The notes below the pieces were generated by a model. The model saw only the letters and a program-made list of their open reading frames with translations. It was not told the DNA's origin and did not search any database. A DNA stretch of 33,430 nucleotides from Thiobacillus sp. (GTDB taxonomy: Bacteria > Pseudomonadota > Gammaproteobacteria > Burkholderiales > Thiobacillaceae), in NCBI GenBank assembly GCA_024709165.1, contig JANJXF010000109.1:1-33430 (forward strand). Reading direction: 5' to 3'. Positions 1-7,467 of this stretch are shown here, piece after piece; the first letter of the stretch is position 1, and the number at the start of each line of letters is the position of its first letter. A program made the position numbers and the translations under genes.

Positions 1-251
1 CCGCCCAGCACCCAGTTGGAAATCGGGCAGGACACGAACTTGTCGTTCGGCTCGATGAGGGTAACCTCGACATTGGGATCCCACATACGCAGATACTTGG
101 CGCAGGTCGCACCGCCGAAACCGGCGCCGACCACGACGACATGGGCACGGCCGCCGGTGCCGCTGCCAGCGGGGGTTGCGGCACAACCGGCCAGGGCCAC
201 GGCTGCGCCTGCTCCGGAGATCTTCAGGAAATCGCGACGATTCAGAGTCAT
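1..251 (-). CDS. fccB: Flavocytochrome c sulfide dehydrogenase flavoprotein subunit, N-terminal part (runs off window)
   Basis: Only the first 83 codons are present; the gene continues beyond base 1. The product starts MTLNRRDFLKISGAGAAVAL, a twin-arginine (Tat) signal with an RRDFLK motif, then a lipobox-like LAGC. A dinucleotide-binding Rossmann motif follows (VVVVGAGFGGATCAKYL, about residues 38-54). The later KFVSCPISN segment carries the cysteine that in this family lies near the FAD. FccB is the periplasmic FAD subunit that oxidises sulfide and passes electrons to the cytochrome subunit FccA. FccA is encoded 20 bp upstream on the same strand, which makes FccB much likelier than a stand-alone sulfide:quinone reductase. 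The start at 251 is chosen because the Tat signal begins there. Substrate is inferred from family and neighbour. Confidence 0.9.
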   Translation of the reverse strand, partial: MTLNRRDFLKISGAGAAVALAGCAATPAGSGTGGRAHVVVVGAGFGGATCAKYLRMWDPNVEVTLIEPNDKFVSCPISNWVLG

Positions 252-271
252 GTTCTAGGTCTCCTCGGAAA

Positions 272-574
272 TTATTTCAGGCTGGCGAAGTACGCGCCCA
301 TGGATGCATATTCGGCGTCGGTGTAACCGGCGGCATGCTTTTTCATGATGGTGCCCTTGCGGGTGCCGGCCTTGTAGTTTTTCATCATGTCGACGAACTT
401 CTCCTGGCTGATTCCGGCCAGTCCGGGCGCGGCGCCGACGCTCTTGCCGTTCGGGCCATGGCAGCTCATGCAGGTCGCGGCGATGGTGCGGGTATGGACA
501 TCCGTTGCGCTGGCGATACCCGAAAGGGCAATCCCGGCCAGTCCGGCAAGTACCAGGATGGTTTTCTTGTACAT
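272..574 (-). CDS. fccA: Monohaem cytochrome c subunit of sulfide dehydrogenase (FccA-like)
   Basis: The product is 100 aa: a Sec signal peptide (residues 1-23, ending IASA) followed by a small class I cytochrome c. One haem attachment site CMSCH is seen at residues 35-39. A methionine in the RKGTIMKKHAAGYTD stretch (M77) is the likely sixth ligand. The start at 574 has a clear GGAGG ribosome site 6-7 bases upstream. Its stop lies 20 bp before the fccB start, so the two form an operon. The protein should accept electrons from FccB in the periplasm and pass them to the respiratory chain. It is a monohaem type; the Allochromatium FccA is dihaem. A generic cytochrome c553-like protein is the alternative, but the fccB neighbour argues against it. 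Confidence 0.85.
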   Translation of the reverse strand: MYKKTILVLAGLAGIALSGIASATDVHTRTIAATCMSCHGPNGKSVGAAPGLAGISQEKFVDMMKNYKAGTRKGTIMKKHAAGYTDAEYASMGAYFASLK

Positions 575-769
575 AGACTCCTCCAGTGGTTTCAGGAACA
601 AAAGTGCTGAGTGACCATACCCCGGGAGGCGCATTCCACATGGCTTCCCGGAAGATGGACCCGCTGCGCAATCCTGCGGGAGGGACAAGACCATGTCAAC
701 AAGGAGAGTCTAATATTGACGGCGGTCGCGGGGGAGTTGCGCTGGTATATTAATACCCGGGCATCCGAT

Positions 770-1873
770 TTACTTCGCCGCGCCGAGGTTGTGCGCACGT
801 CGTGCGCTGTCGCGGCGCATCGCTTCGTTGGCGTCACGGTCCCACTGCTCGCTGACCCAGCCGCCAAGATTTTCGAGTGCGATGCGCCCGAGTGCGTCGA
901 TCCAGTGCGGGTTCTCGTTGAGTGCGGGGATGTAGTGAAATTCACGGCCACCTGCGCCGAGGAAGCTCGCGCGGCCTTCCATGGCGAGCTCCTCCAGCGT
1001 TTCCAGGCAATCGGCGGTGAAACCGGGTGCAACGACGTCGACGCGTTTCACGCCTTCGCGTGCAAGCGCGAGCAGTGTATGGCCGGTGTAGGGTTGCAGC
1101 CATTCGGCGCGGCCGAAGCGCGACTGGAAGGCGAGACGATACTGTTCCGCTTCCAGCCCCAATGCTTCAGCGAGCAGACGGCCGGTTTTCTGGCACTCGC
1201 AGTGGTAGGGGTCGCCCTTGTCGAGCGCCGTGCGCGGCACACCGTGGAAACTCATCAACAACACGTCGGGGCGACCGTGTATCTGCCAGAAGTCGCGCAC
1301 GTTTGCCGTGAGTGCGTGAATATAGGCGGGATGGTCGTGGTAGTGACGCAGCGTGCGCAGTGCCGGTTGGTTGCGCACGGATTTCAGCCAGTCGAATGCC
1401 GCGTCATTCGCTGTGGCGGTGGTGGATGAGGCGTATTGCGGATAGGCCGGCAACAGCAGGATGCGGTCGCAGCCGCCTGCTTTCATGCGGTCCAGTACCG
1501 CGGGAATCGACGGTTCGCCGTAACGCATCGCGTAATCGACGGTGAATGGCGATGCGATGCGCTCGCCCAGCCAGCCTTTGAGGAGCTTGGCCTGCTTCTC
1601 GGTGTGCGTCTTCAGTGGCGAGCCGTCGGCGGTCCACACTGCGGCGTATTTCGCGGCGGATTTTTTTGGCCGCGTGTTGAGGATGAGGCCGTTGAGAATC
1701 GGCCACCACAGCGCGCGCGGAATTTCCACCACGCGCGGATCGGAGAGAAATTCCCTGAGGTAGCGGCGCAGCGCCTGCGGCGTCGGCGCCGCCGGGGTGC
1801 CGAGATTGACCAGCAGTACGCCCGTGCGCGGGAGCTGGCCGTGGGTGTATGCCGGTTCGGCGCGGTAGCGCAT
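770..1873 (-). CDS. hemH: Ferrochelatase
   Basis: This 367-aa protein inserts Fe2+ into protoporphyrin IX, the last step of protohaem synthesis. Family landmarks are the N-terminal [10 protein letters not shown] (residues 18-27), [11 protein letters not shown] (144-154) and LLMSFHGVP with the catalytic histidine H210. The acidic cluster DCLETLEE (E291, E294, E295) is next to the metal path. Length is normal for proteobacterial HemH. The ATG at 1873-1871 shares its A with the TGA stop of hrcA (TGATG), implying translational coupling; a longer reading upstream would run into hrcA. The protein is probably membrane-associated or cytosolic. No terminator with a T-tract follows. Haem supply fits the cytochrome and bacterioferritin genes nearby. 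Confidence 0.95.
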   Translation of the reverse strand: MRYRAEPAYTHGQLPRTGVLLVNLGTPAAPTPQALRRYLREFLSDPRVVEIPRALWWPILNGLILNTRPKKSAAKYAAVWTADGSPLKTHTEKQAKLLKGWLGERIASPFTVDYAMRYGEPSIPAVLDRMKAGGCDRILLLPAYPQYASSTTATANDAAFDWLKSVRNQPALRTLRHYHDHPAYIHALTANVRDFWQIHGRPDVLLMSFHGVPRTALDKGDPYHCECQKTGRLLAEALGLEAEQYRLAFQSRFGRAEWLQPYTGHTLLALAREGVKRVDVVAPGFTADCLETLEELAMEGRASFLGAGGREFHYIPALNENPHWIDALGRIALENLGGWVSEQWDRDANEAMRRDSARRAHNLGAAK

Positions 1874-2889
1874 CAGTGATGCGACAGTGCGCTGGACAAC
1901 AGCCTGGCCGTGATGTCGACGATGGGCACCACGCGCTCGTAGGCCATGCGTGTGGGGCCGACCACTCCGAGCGTGCCGACCACCTGACCGTCTACCGAGT
2001 AGGGTGCGGTCACCAGACTGCATTCGTCGAGCGGCAACAGCTCGGATTCACCGCCAATGAAGATCTGCACGCCGGCGGCGCTGCGCGACTGGTCGAGCAG
2101 TCGCAGCAGTCCCGTCTTCTGCTCGAAAGCATCGAACAGACGGCGCAGGCGTTCCATGTTGTTCGAGAGCTCTTCCACGTCGAGCAACTTGCGGCTGCCG
2201 GCGACGACGACTTTCTCATGGCCGGTGTCGAGTGCGTCGCTCCCGGCATCCACTGCGGCATTCATGAGGTGTGTGATGTCGTCGCGCATGCGGCCGAGCT
2301 CGTCGCCCAGCTTCGCGCGCACCTGGTCGAAGGTGAAACCGCAAAAATTATGGTTGAAAAAATTGGCGGCTTCGGTCAGCGTGGATGCGCTGCACGGTTG
2401 CTCGGTCAGGATGACGCGGTTTTCCACGGCGCCTTCCATGGTGACGATGATGAGCAGGATGCGCTTGTCGGACAGGCTGATGAATTCGATCTGGCGAAAC
2501 GCGGGGTTGCGCCGCGGCGTCATCACCAGCCCGGCGAACTGGCTGAGATCCGACAAAAGGGTGGAGGCGACCGTCATCAGCTGTTGCGGATCCGACGGCG
2601 TGAGACGGGTTTCGAGCTGGGTCACCGCACGCTGGTCGAGCGGCTGCACCGTGAGGAGGGTGTCGACGAAGAGGCGGTAGCCACGAGGCGTCGGCACGCG
2701 GCCTGCCGAGGTGTGCGGACTGGCGACAAAACCCATCTCTTCCAGGTCGGCCATGATGTTGCGGATGCTCGCGGGCGACAGGTCGAGTCCCGCGTGTTTC
2801 GACAAGGTACGCGAACCCACCGGTTCACCCTCGGCGATGTACCGTTCCACCAGGGTCTTCAGTAGTACGCGGGCGCGATCATTGAGCAT
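1873..2889 (-). CDS. hrcA: Heat-inducible transcription repressor HrcA
   Basis: The 338-aa product begins [20 protein letters not shown], with the winged-helix DNA-binding domain in the first ~100 residues ([39 protein letters not shown]). A GAF-like and dimerisation region follows. HrcA binds the CIRCE element and represses groESL and dnaK operons, refolding through GroEL. The ATG at 2889 is preferred over an in-frame TTG at 2916 because homologues start at MLN/MLD. The grpE-dnaK-dnaJ genes that often follow hrcA are absent; hemH follows instead. I see no CIRCE inverted repeat upstream. A TATAAT sits only 7 bases before the ATG, so the message may be leaderless. Confidence 0.95.
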   Translation of the reverse strand: MLNDRARVLLKTLVERYIAEGEPVGSRTLSKHAGLDLSPASIRNIMADLEEMGFVASPHTSAGRVPTPRGYRLFVDTLLTVQPLDQRAVTQLETRLTPSDPQQLMTVASTLLSDLSQFAGLVMTPRRNPAFRQIEFISLSDKRILLIIVTMEGAVENRVILTEQPCSASTLTEAANFFNHNFCGFTFDQVRAKLGDELGRMRDDITHLMNAAVDAGSDALDTGHEKVVVAGSRKLLDVEELSNNMERLRRLFDAFEQKTGLLRLLDQSRSAAGVQIFIGGESELLPLDECSLVTAPYSVDGQVVGTLGVVGPTRMAYERVVPIVDITARLLSSALSHH

Positions 2890-2896
2890 TGGGGGG

Positions 2897-2902
2897 ATTA
2901 TA
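2897..2902 (-). promoter_or_regulatory. Candidate -10 element for hrcA, adjacent to its start codon
   Basis: A consensus TATAAT on the minus strand ends 7 bases before the hrcA ATG at 2889. Standard spacing puts transcription start at about 2890, giving a leader of 0-1 base. The bases in between are C-rich, with no Shine-Dalgarno sequence. No good -35 lies at 16-18 bp; a TTGACC at 2911-2916 is only 8 bp away and too close. The hexamer could be fortuitous. Confidence 0.4.
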
Positions 2903-2965
2903 CGGGAAGCGGTCAACGGGTAGCGGGGCGCCGATCGCGGCCCGCTGCTCCCCGGCGCTCCCCGC

Positions 2966-2971
2966 TATAAT
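2966..2971 (+). promoter_or_regulatory. Candidate -10 element for nadK, adjacent to its start codon
   Basis: A consensus TATAAT ends 6 bases before the nadK ATG at 2978, so the predicted transcription start falls on or next to the A of that ATG. No ribosome-binding sequence is visible between them. No convincing -35 was found in the GC-rich bases upstream. It mirrors the arrangement at divergent hrcA. Confidence 0.4.
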
Positions 2972-2977
2972 TGCCGC

Positions 2978-3850
2978 ATGCAAACCGCTTTCAAGACCGT
3001 CGGCCTGGTAGGCAAGTACGATACCCGTGGCATCGAGGGTTCCCTGTGTGCGCTGGGAAGGTTCCTGGAGCAACGGGGACATGGCGTTCTGGTGGCGGAG
3101 CAGACCGCGGAGCGCCTGAACATCGACGATTTTCAGCGGCGGGCACTGCACCAGCTGGCGGAAGAGAGCGACGTCGTGGTGGTGCTGGGCGGCGACGGCA
3201 CGATGCTGTCGATCGCGCGCACGTTGGCGCCGCATGGCGTTCCGCTGATCGGCATCAACCACGGGCGGCTCGGCTTCCTCACTGATATCACCATCGACGC
3301 CATGCACGATGCGGTGGGGGAAATTCTTAGCGGGCAGTACGTGGCGGAGGAGCGCATCCTGTTGAATGGCCAGATTCGCCGGGAGGGTGAGCAGGTTTTC
3401 GAAGCCACTGCATTCAACGACGTGGTGCTCGGCAAGGGTGGTTCGGGGCGCCTGATCGATCTGGAAATCACCATCAACACCGAGTTCGTCTACAGTCAGC
3501 GCGCCGACGGTCTGGTGGTGACGAGCCCGACCGGTACCACCGCCTATGCACTGTCGGCGGGCGGACCCATCGTGCATCCCACGCTGCAGGCGATGGCGCT
3601 GGTGCCGATCTGTCCGCACACACTGTCGGCGCGGCCGATCGTGGTGGACAGCGAGTCGCGCATCGAGCTGCACCTGACGTATGCGGACGACGCGCGCGTG
3701 CACTTCGACGGGCAGGAGCATTTCGACCTGCACAGCGGCGACCATGTGTGGATCACTCGCGCCAAGCGTCCGGTCACGCTGCTGCATCCGCATTCCTACA
3801 GTTATTACGACACCCTGCGGCAGAAGCTGCATTGGGGAAAAAAGCTCTGA
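2978..3850 (+). CDS. nadK: NAD kinase
   Basis: The 290-aa cytosolic enzyme phosphorylates NAD to NADP using ATP. It carries the diagnostic GGDGTML motif (residues 71-77), the GVPLIGINHGRLGFLTDI segment and the conserved TSPTGTTAYALSAGGPIVHP loop that closes over NAD. Length matches bacterial NadK. The start ATG at 2978 gives the usual N-terminus with a TVGLVGKYDTR first strand. recN follows after 7 bases, so the two are probably co-transcribed. The gene is divergent from hrcA, with 88 bp between the two start codons. Confidence 0.96.
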   Translation: MQTAFKTVGLVGKYDTRGIEGSLCALGRFLEQRGHGVLVAEQTAERLNIDDFQRRALHQLAEESDVVVVLGGDGTMLSIARTLAPHGVPLIGINHGRLGFLTDITIDAMHDAVGEILSGQYVAEERILLNGQIRREGEQVFEATAFNDVVLGKGGSGRLIDLEITINTEFVYSQRADGLVVTSPTGTTAYALSAGGPIVHPTLQAMALVPICPHTLSARPIVVDSESRIELHLTYADDARVHFDGQEHFDLHSGDHVWITRAKRPVTLLHPHSYSYYDTLRQKLHWGKKL

Positions 3851-3857
3851 GTGCTCG

Positions 3858-5513
3858 ATGCTCGCGCATCTGTCCATACGCAATTATCTGCTGGTCGACT
3901 CGGTCGAGCTGGATTTCACACCCGGGCTGACCGTGCTCACGGGCGAGACGGGCGCCGGCAAGTCCATTCTGGTGGATGCGCTGGCGCTGGCGCTCGGCGA
4001 TCGCGCAGAGGCAGGGGTGGTGCGGCAGGGTGCGCTGCGCGCGGAGATTGCCGCCGAATTCTCGCTGGACGATGCATCGCCGATCGGGAACTGGCTGGAG
4101 GATGCCGGTTTTGCCGCCGAGGAAGGCATGCTGATGCTGCGCCGCGTGATCGAGACCGGTGGACGCTCGCGCGCCTTCGTCAACGGCAGCCCGGCGACGC
4201 TGGCACAGCTCAGGGAAGCCGCGGAATTTCTGCTCGACATTCACGGTCAGCATGCACATCATGCGCTGTTGCGGCCGCAGGTGCAGCGCGATGTTCTCGA
4301 TGCCTATGCCGGCGCGCAGCCGCTGGCCTCAGCCGTGGCAGATGCGTGGCACGCCTGGCGGGGTGCGCGACAGCGCCGTCTGGATGCCGAGACACACGGC
4401 CAGGCTCGGCAGATCGAGCGCGAGGGGCTTGTGCTTGCGCTGGAGGAGCTGCGCGCGCAGGGCGAAGGCCTTCTGCGCTGGGACACGATGCAGGCCGAAC
4501 ATGCGCGGTTGGCGCACGTCACCACCCTGCTCGAAGGCAGCCAGGCTCTTATCGAAGGGCTGGACGATGGCGAAGCCGCGGTGTCCGGCCTGCTCGGCGC
4601 GTTGCAGGGCAGGCTCGCTGCGATGCGGACCGTCGATGAAGGCCTGGGTGAAATCGCCGCGCTGCTGGACGCCGCGCGCACCGATCTGGCCGAGGCCGTG
4701 CATACTTTGCGGCGCTATGCCGGACACCTCAGTCCCGACCCCGAGCGCCTGTCGGAACTCGATCGGTGCATGGCTGAAATGCATCGCCTGGCGCGCAAGC
4801 ACCGGGTGCAGCCGGACGCGCTGGGCGACCTGCTGGCGCAGTTCGAGGCACGCCTCGCGGAATTGGCAGCCAGTGACGATCTCGAAGCCCTGCAGGCAAC
4901 CGAGACTGCCGCGCTTGCTGCGTATCGCAGGGATGCGCAGGCGCTCGGCACGGAACGGCACCGTGCCGCAGTCGCGCTGAGCCAGGAAGTCACGGCGGCG
5001 ATGCATGAGCTTGCGCTGGCGGGTGGGCATTTCGACGTGCGCCTCGAAAGTGGCGCCGAGCCGCGCGCCCATGGGCTCGAGGAGGTTGTGTTTCTTGTCG
5101 CCAGCCATCCGGCCTTGCCGCCAGGGCCGCTGGCGAAAGTCGCCTCGGGCGGCGAACTGTCGCGCATCAGTCTGGCGATCCAGACCGCCGTCTCCGGCGT
5201 GGCTGGTGTGCCAACCCTGATCTTCGACGAGGTCGACGTGGGGATTGGCGGTGCTGTCGCCGAAGCGGTCGGGCGGCGGCTGGCAAGGTTGGGCAAGGTG
5301 CGCCAGGTGCTGGTCATTACCCATCTGCCGCAGGTCGCGGCGCGTGGCACACAGCATCTGCGCGTGACGAAACAGGCCGATGGCGCCTATGCCACCTCCA
5401 GCATCGAGTGCCTGGATGACGCAGCGCGCATCGACGAAATCGCGCGCATGCTGGGTGGCAGCACCATTACTGCAACGACGCGACAGCACGCCGTGGAGAT
5501 GCTGGCGGGTTGA
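3858..5513 (+). CDS. recN: DNA repair protein RecN
   Basis: This 551-aa SMC-like ATPase acts in double-strand break repair. The N-terminal MLAHLSIRNYLLVDSVELDF and Walker A GETGAGKS (residues 29-36) form one half of the ATPase head. A long central region rich in Ala, Leu, Glu and Arg is the coiled coil. The C-terminal half of the head has the signature ASGGELSRISLAIQ, Walker B TLIFDEVDVGIGG and the ITHLPQVAA switch. The length is typical. The start at 3858 lies 7 bases after the nadK stop, with no strong ribosome site, suggesting coupling to nadK. The gene is convergent with the SulP gene 48 bp downstream. The hairpin between them (5521-5536, GCCGCG-loop-CGCGGC) lacks a T-tract. Confidence 0.95.
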   Translation: MLAHLSIRNYLLVDSVELDFTPGLTVLTGETGAGKSILVDALALALGDRAEAGVVRQGALRAEIAAEFSLDDASPIGNWLEDAGFAAEEGMLMLRRVIETGGRSRAFVNGSPATLAQLREAAEFLLDIHGQHAHHALLRPQVQRDVLDAYAGAQPLASAVADAWHAWRGARQRRLDAETHGQARQIEREGLVLALEELRAQGEGLLRWDTMQAEHARLAHVTTLLEGSQALIEGLDDGEAAVSGLLGALQGRLAAMRTVDEGLGEIAALLDAARTDLAEAVHTLRRYAGHLSPDPERLSELDRCMAEMHRLARKHRVQPDALGDLLAQFEARLAELAASDDLEALQATETAALAAYRRDAQALGTERHRAAVALSQEVTAAMHELALAGGHFDVRLESGAEPRAHGLEEVVFLVASHPALPPGPLAKVASGGELSRISLAIQTAVSGVAGVPTLIFDEVDVGIGGAVAEAVGRRLARLGKVRQVLVITHLPQVAARGTQHLRVTKQADGAYATSSIECLDDAARIDEIARMLGGSTITATTRQHAVEMLAG

Positions 5514-5561
5514 GCGTGGTGCCGCGATGGCGCGGCGCCGGAATGGGTGTTCAGGCGGTGT

Positions 5562-7367
5562 TCAGCCGCTGGCGCTGCGTGGGGTTCCGTCCGGCAGCGC
5601 GTCCTGGCACTCCTGGAAGATGCGTCGTGTGCAACGGCGGCAGGTTTCATTGTCGAGGCGTGGGTAGATGGCGCGCAGGGCGTCGCCCTTGTGACCGAAA
5701 ATCTGTTCCTCGCCGACGGTGTCGACCTGGCCGCTGCGGCGCAGCATCTCGCACAGGTCGGGCTGCACGCCGACCAGATAAAGACCGCCACCGATCTTGC
5801 GCCGGCGCGTCGCTTCCTTGGCCAGCAGGTCGGCACCCGCGAGGTCGATGAAGCCGATCGCACGGGACGTGAGCAGCAGATGTTTTTTCTGCGGGTCGGT
5901 CTCGTCGACATTGCGGAAATGCTGCTGGATGTATTCGACCGCACCGAAGAAGATCGATCCCTCGACGCGCAGGATCGTCATTTGCGGGCACGACGGCATG
6001 GCGCCGGCTGCCGGCACGAACTTGCGGCGCGGGTTGGCCAGGTCCTCGGGGTCTGGAAGCAGCGCGCGGATCGAGGGCTGCGAGGTGCGGTAAAGATAGA
6101 ACAGCAGCGACACCAGGATGCCGAGAAAGATGCCTTTTTCCAGATCCACCAGCGTGCCGAGGAAAGTCAGGGCGAGGATGATGCGTTCGCGTTTGTGGCG
6201 CCGGAAGATTTCCCCGATGTGATGGAAATCGATCAGGCTCCACGCCACGATGAACAGGATCGCCGCCATCGACGCCACCGGCAGGTAGGCGGCGAGCGGC
6301 GCGACGAGCAGGACGATGAGGATCAGGAATACGGCCGACAACGCGGCAGCGAGAGGAGTTTTTGCGCCCGACGTGAAATTGACGCCGCTGCGGTTGAACG
6401 AGCCGCTGGAGGCATAGCCCGAGAAGAAGCTGCCGGCGATATTGGACAAGCCCTGGCCGATGAATTCCTGGTTGCTGTCGATGCGCTGGTCGGACTTGAT
6501 CGCGACCGAGCGTGCGATGGCGACTGCTTCGGTCAGCGCGAGAATGGCGATGATGGTGGCGGGAAACAAGGTCTGCTTGATTGCGATGAACGAGAAATCA
6601 GGCAGCGACAGCGGCGGGAAGGAGGCTGCCAGCGCACCGACGGTCCTGATGCCGGTGTTCTCGGCGCCGAATTCGGCGTTGAGTGCGGCGGCGACCACGC
6701 TGCCGGCCACCATGGCGACGATCATGTAGGGAAGCCTGGCGAGATAGCGCTTGGCGAGAACTCCCGCGAGCAGGGTGGCGGCCCCCACCGTCAGCACCCA
6801 CGGCTGGATGTCGGCGAGATGGGTGCCGAAGTGGATCAGCACCTGGTGGAAGTGTGCCCCGCGTGGCATGTCGAGGCCGAAGAAGTTCTTGATCTGGCTC
6901 GCGGCAATGAGGATCGCCGCACCGGCGGTGAAGCCGATGATGACGGTATGCGAGATGAAGTTCACCAGCATGCCCAGCCGCGCCAGGCCCATCGCCAGCT
7001 GGATCAGACCGGCGAGAAAGGTGAGCGTGAGAACCAGGCCGATGAACTGCGCGCTGCCGGACTCGGCGAGCGGGCTGATCGATGCGAAGACGACGATCGA
7101 GATTGCGGTGGTGGGCCCTGACACCAGGTGCCAGCTCGATCCCCACAAGGCCGCGACGACGGTCGGGATCATGGCGGCATACAGGCCGTATTCCGGCGGC
7201 AGGCCGGCGATGGTCGCGAAGGCCACCGCCTGGGGCAGTACGATCAGTGCGCCGGTCAGTGCGGCGACGGCATCCGCGCGCAGCGTCTGTTTCGTGACGC
7301 CCGGCCACCAGCGTAGGAAGGGCAGCAGGCGATAGAGCCAGAGCGGGCAGGCGTTCAGGTCGATCAC
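5562..7367 (-). CDS. SulP-family anion transporter with C-terminal STAS domain
   Basis: The 601-aa inner-membrane protein has the SulP fold: about 14 hydrophobic spans from residue ~30 to ~430, including GALIVLPQAVAFATIAGLPPEYGLY in the first signature region. A cytoplasmic STAS domain follows (about 440-560; SRAIGFIDLAGADLLAKEA is its core). SulP members move sulfate, bicarbonate, dicarboxylates or other anions; the substrate cannot be read here. The start is GTG at 7367, because no in-frame ATG gives the family N-terminus. The extreme C-terminus carries a cysteine group (C576, C579 and C587) after the STAS domain, which is unusual. The gene stands alone: 100 bp follow the preceding gene on the same strand, and the 3' end faces recN. 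Confidence 0.9.
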   Translation of the reverse strand: MIDLNACPLWLYRLLPFLRWWPGVTKQTLRADAVAALTGALIVLPQAVAFATIAGLPPEYGLYAAMIPTVVAALWGSSWHLVSGPTTAISIVVFASISPLAESGSAQFIGLVLTLTFLAGLIQLAMGLARLGMLVNFISHTVIIGFTAGAAILIAASQIKNFFGLDMPRGAHFHQVLIHFGTHLADIQPWVLTVGAATLLAGVLAKRYLARLPYMIVAMVAGSVVAAALNAEFGAENTGIRTVGALAASFPPLSLPDFSFIAIKQTLFPATIIAILALTEAVAIARSVAIKSDQRIDSNQEFIGQGLSNIAGSFFSGYASSGSFNRSGVNFTSGAKTPLAAALSAVFLILIVLLVAPLAAYLPVASMAAILFIVAWSLIDFHHIGEIFRRHKRERIILALTFLGTLVDLEKGIFLGILVSLLFYLYRTSQPSIRALLPDPEDLANPRRKFVPAAGAMPSCPQMTILRVEGSIFFGAVEYIQQHFRNVDETDPQKKHLLLTSRAIGFIDLAGADLLAKEATRRRKIGGGLYLVGVQPDLCEMLRRSGQVDTVGEEQIFGHKGDALRAIYPRLDNETCRRCTRRIFQECQDALPDGTPRSASG

Positions 7368-7467
7368 GCGTGGTCCATGATTTTGTCGCAGGAAGGCGCG
7401 CTTCGGTCAGGGGGCGGCGGCCATGGCGCGCACATCGAGAACGGTGCGGGCGCCCGAGTGCACGAGA

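Noticed and set aside
693-698. TTGACA on the minus strand as -35 of an fccAB promoter
   Set aside because: At 17-bp spacing the -10 position reads CAGGAT, only 3 of 6 matches; too weak to list as a promoter.
744-757. GGTAT-ATTA-ATACC inverted repeat after hemH as terminator
   Set aside because: The stem is only 5 bp and AT-rich, with no T-tract on the hemH strand.
5519-5538. GC hairpin between convergent recN and the SulP gene as a bidirectional terminator
   Set aside because: The stem is good but neither side has a T-tract.
5547-7121. Long open frame on the plus strand opposite the SulP gene
   Set aside because: It mirrors the SulP codons in a GC-rich region, is rich in His, Asp and Arg with no recognisable domain, and the opposite strand has a clear transporter.
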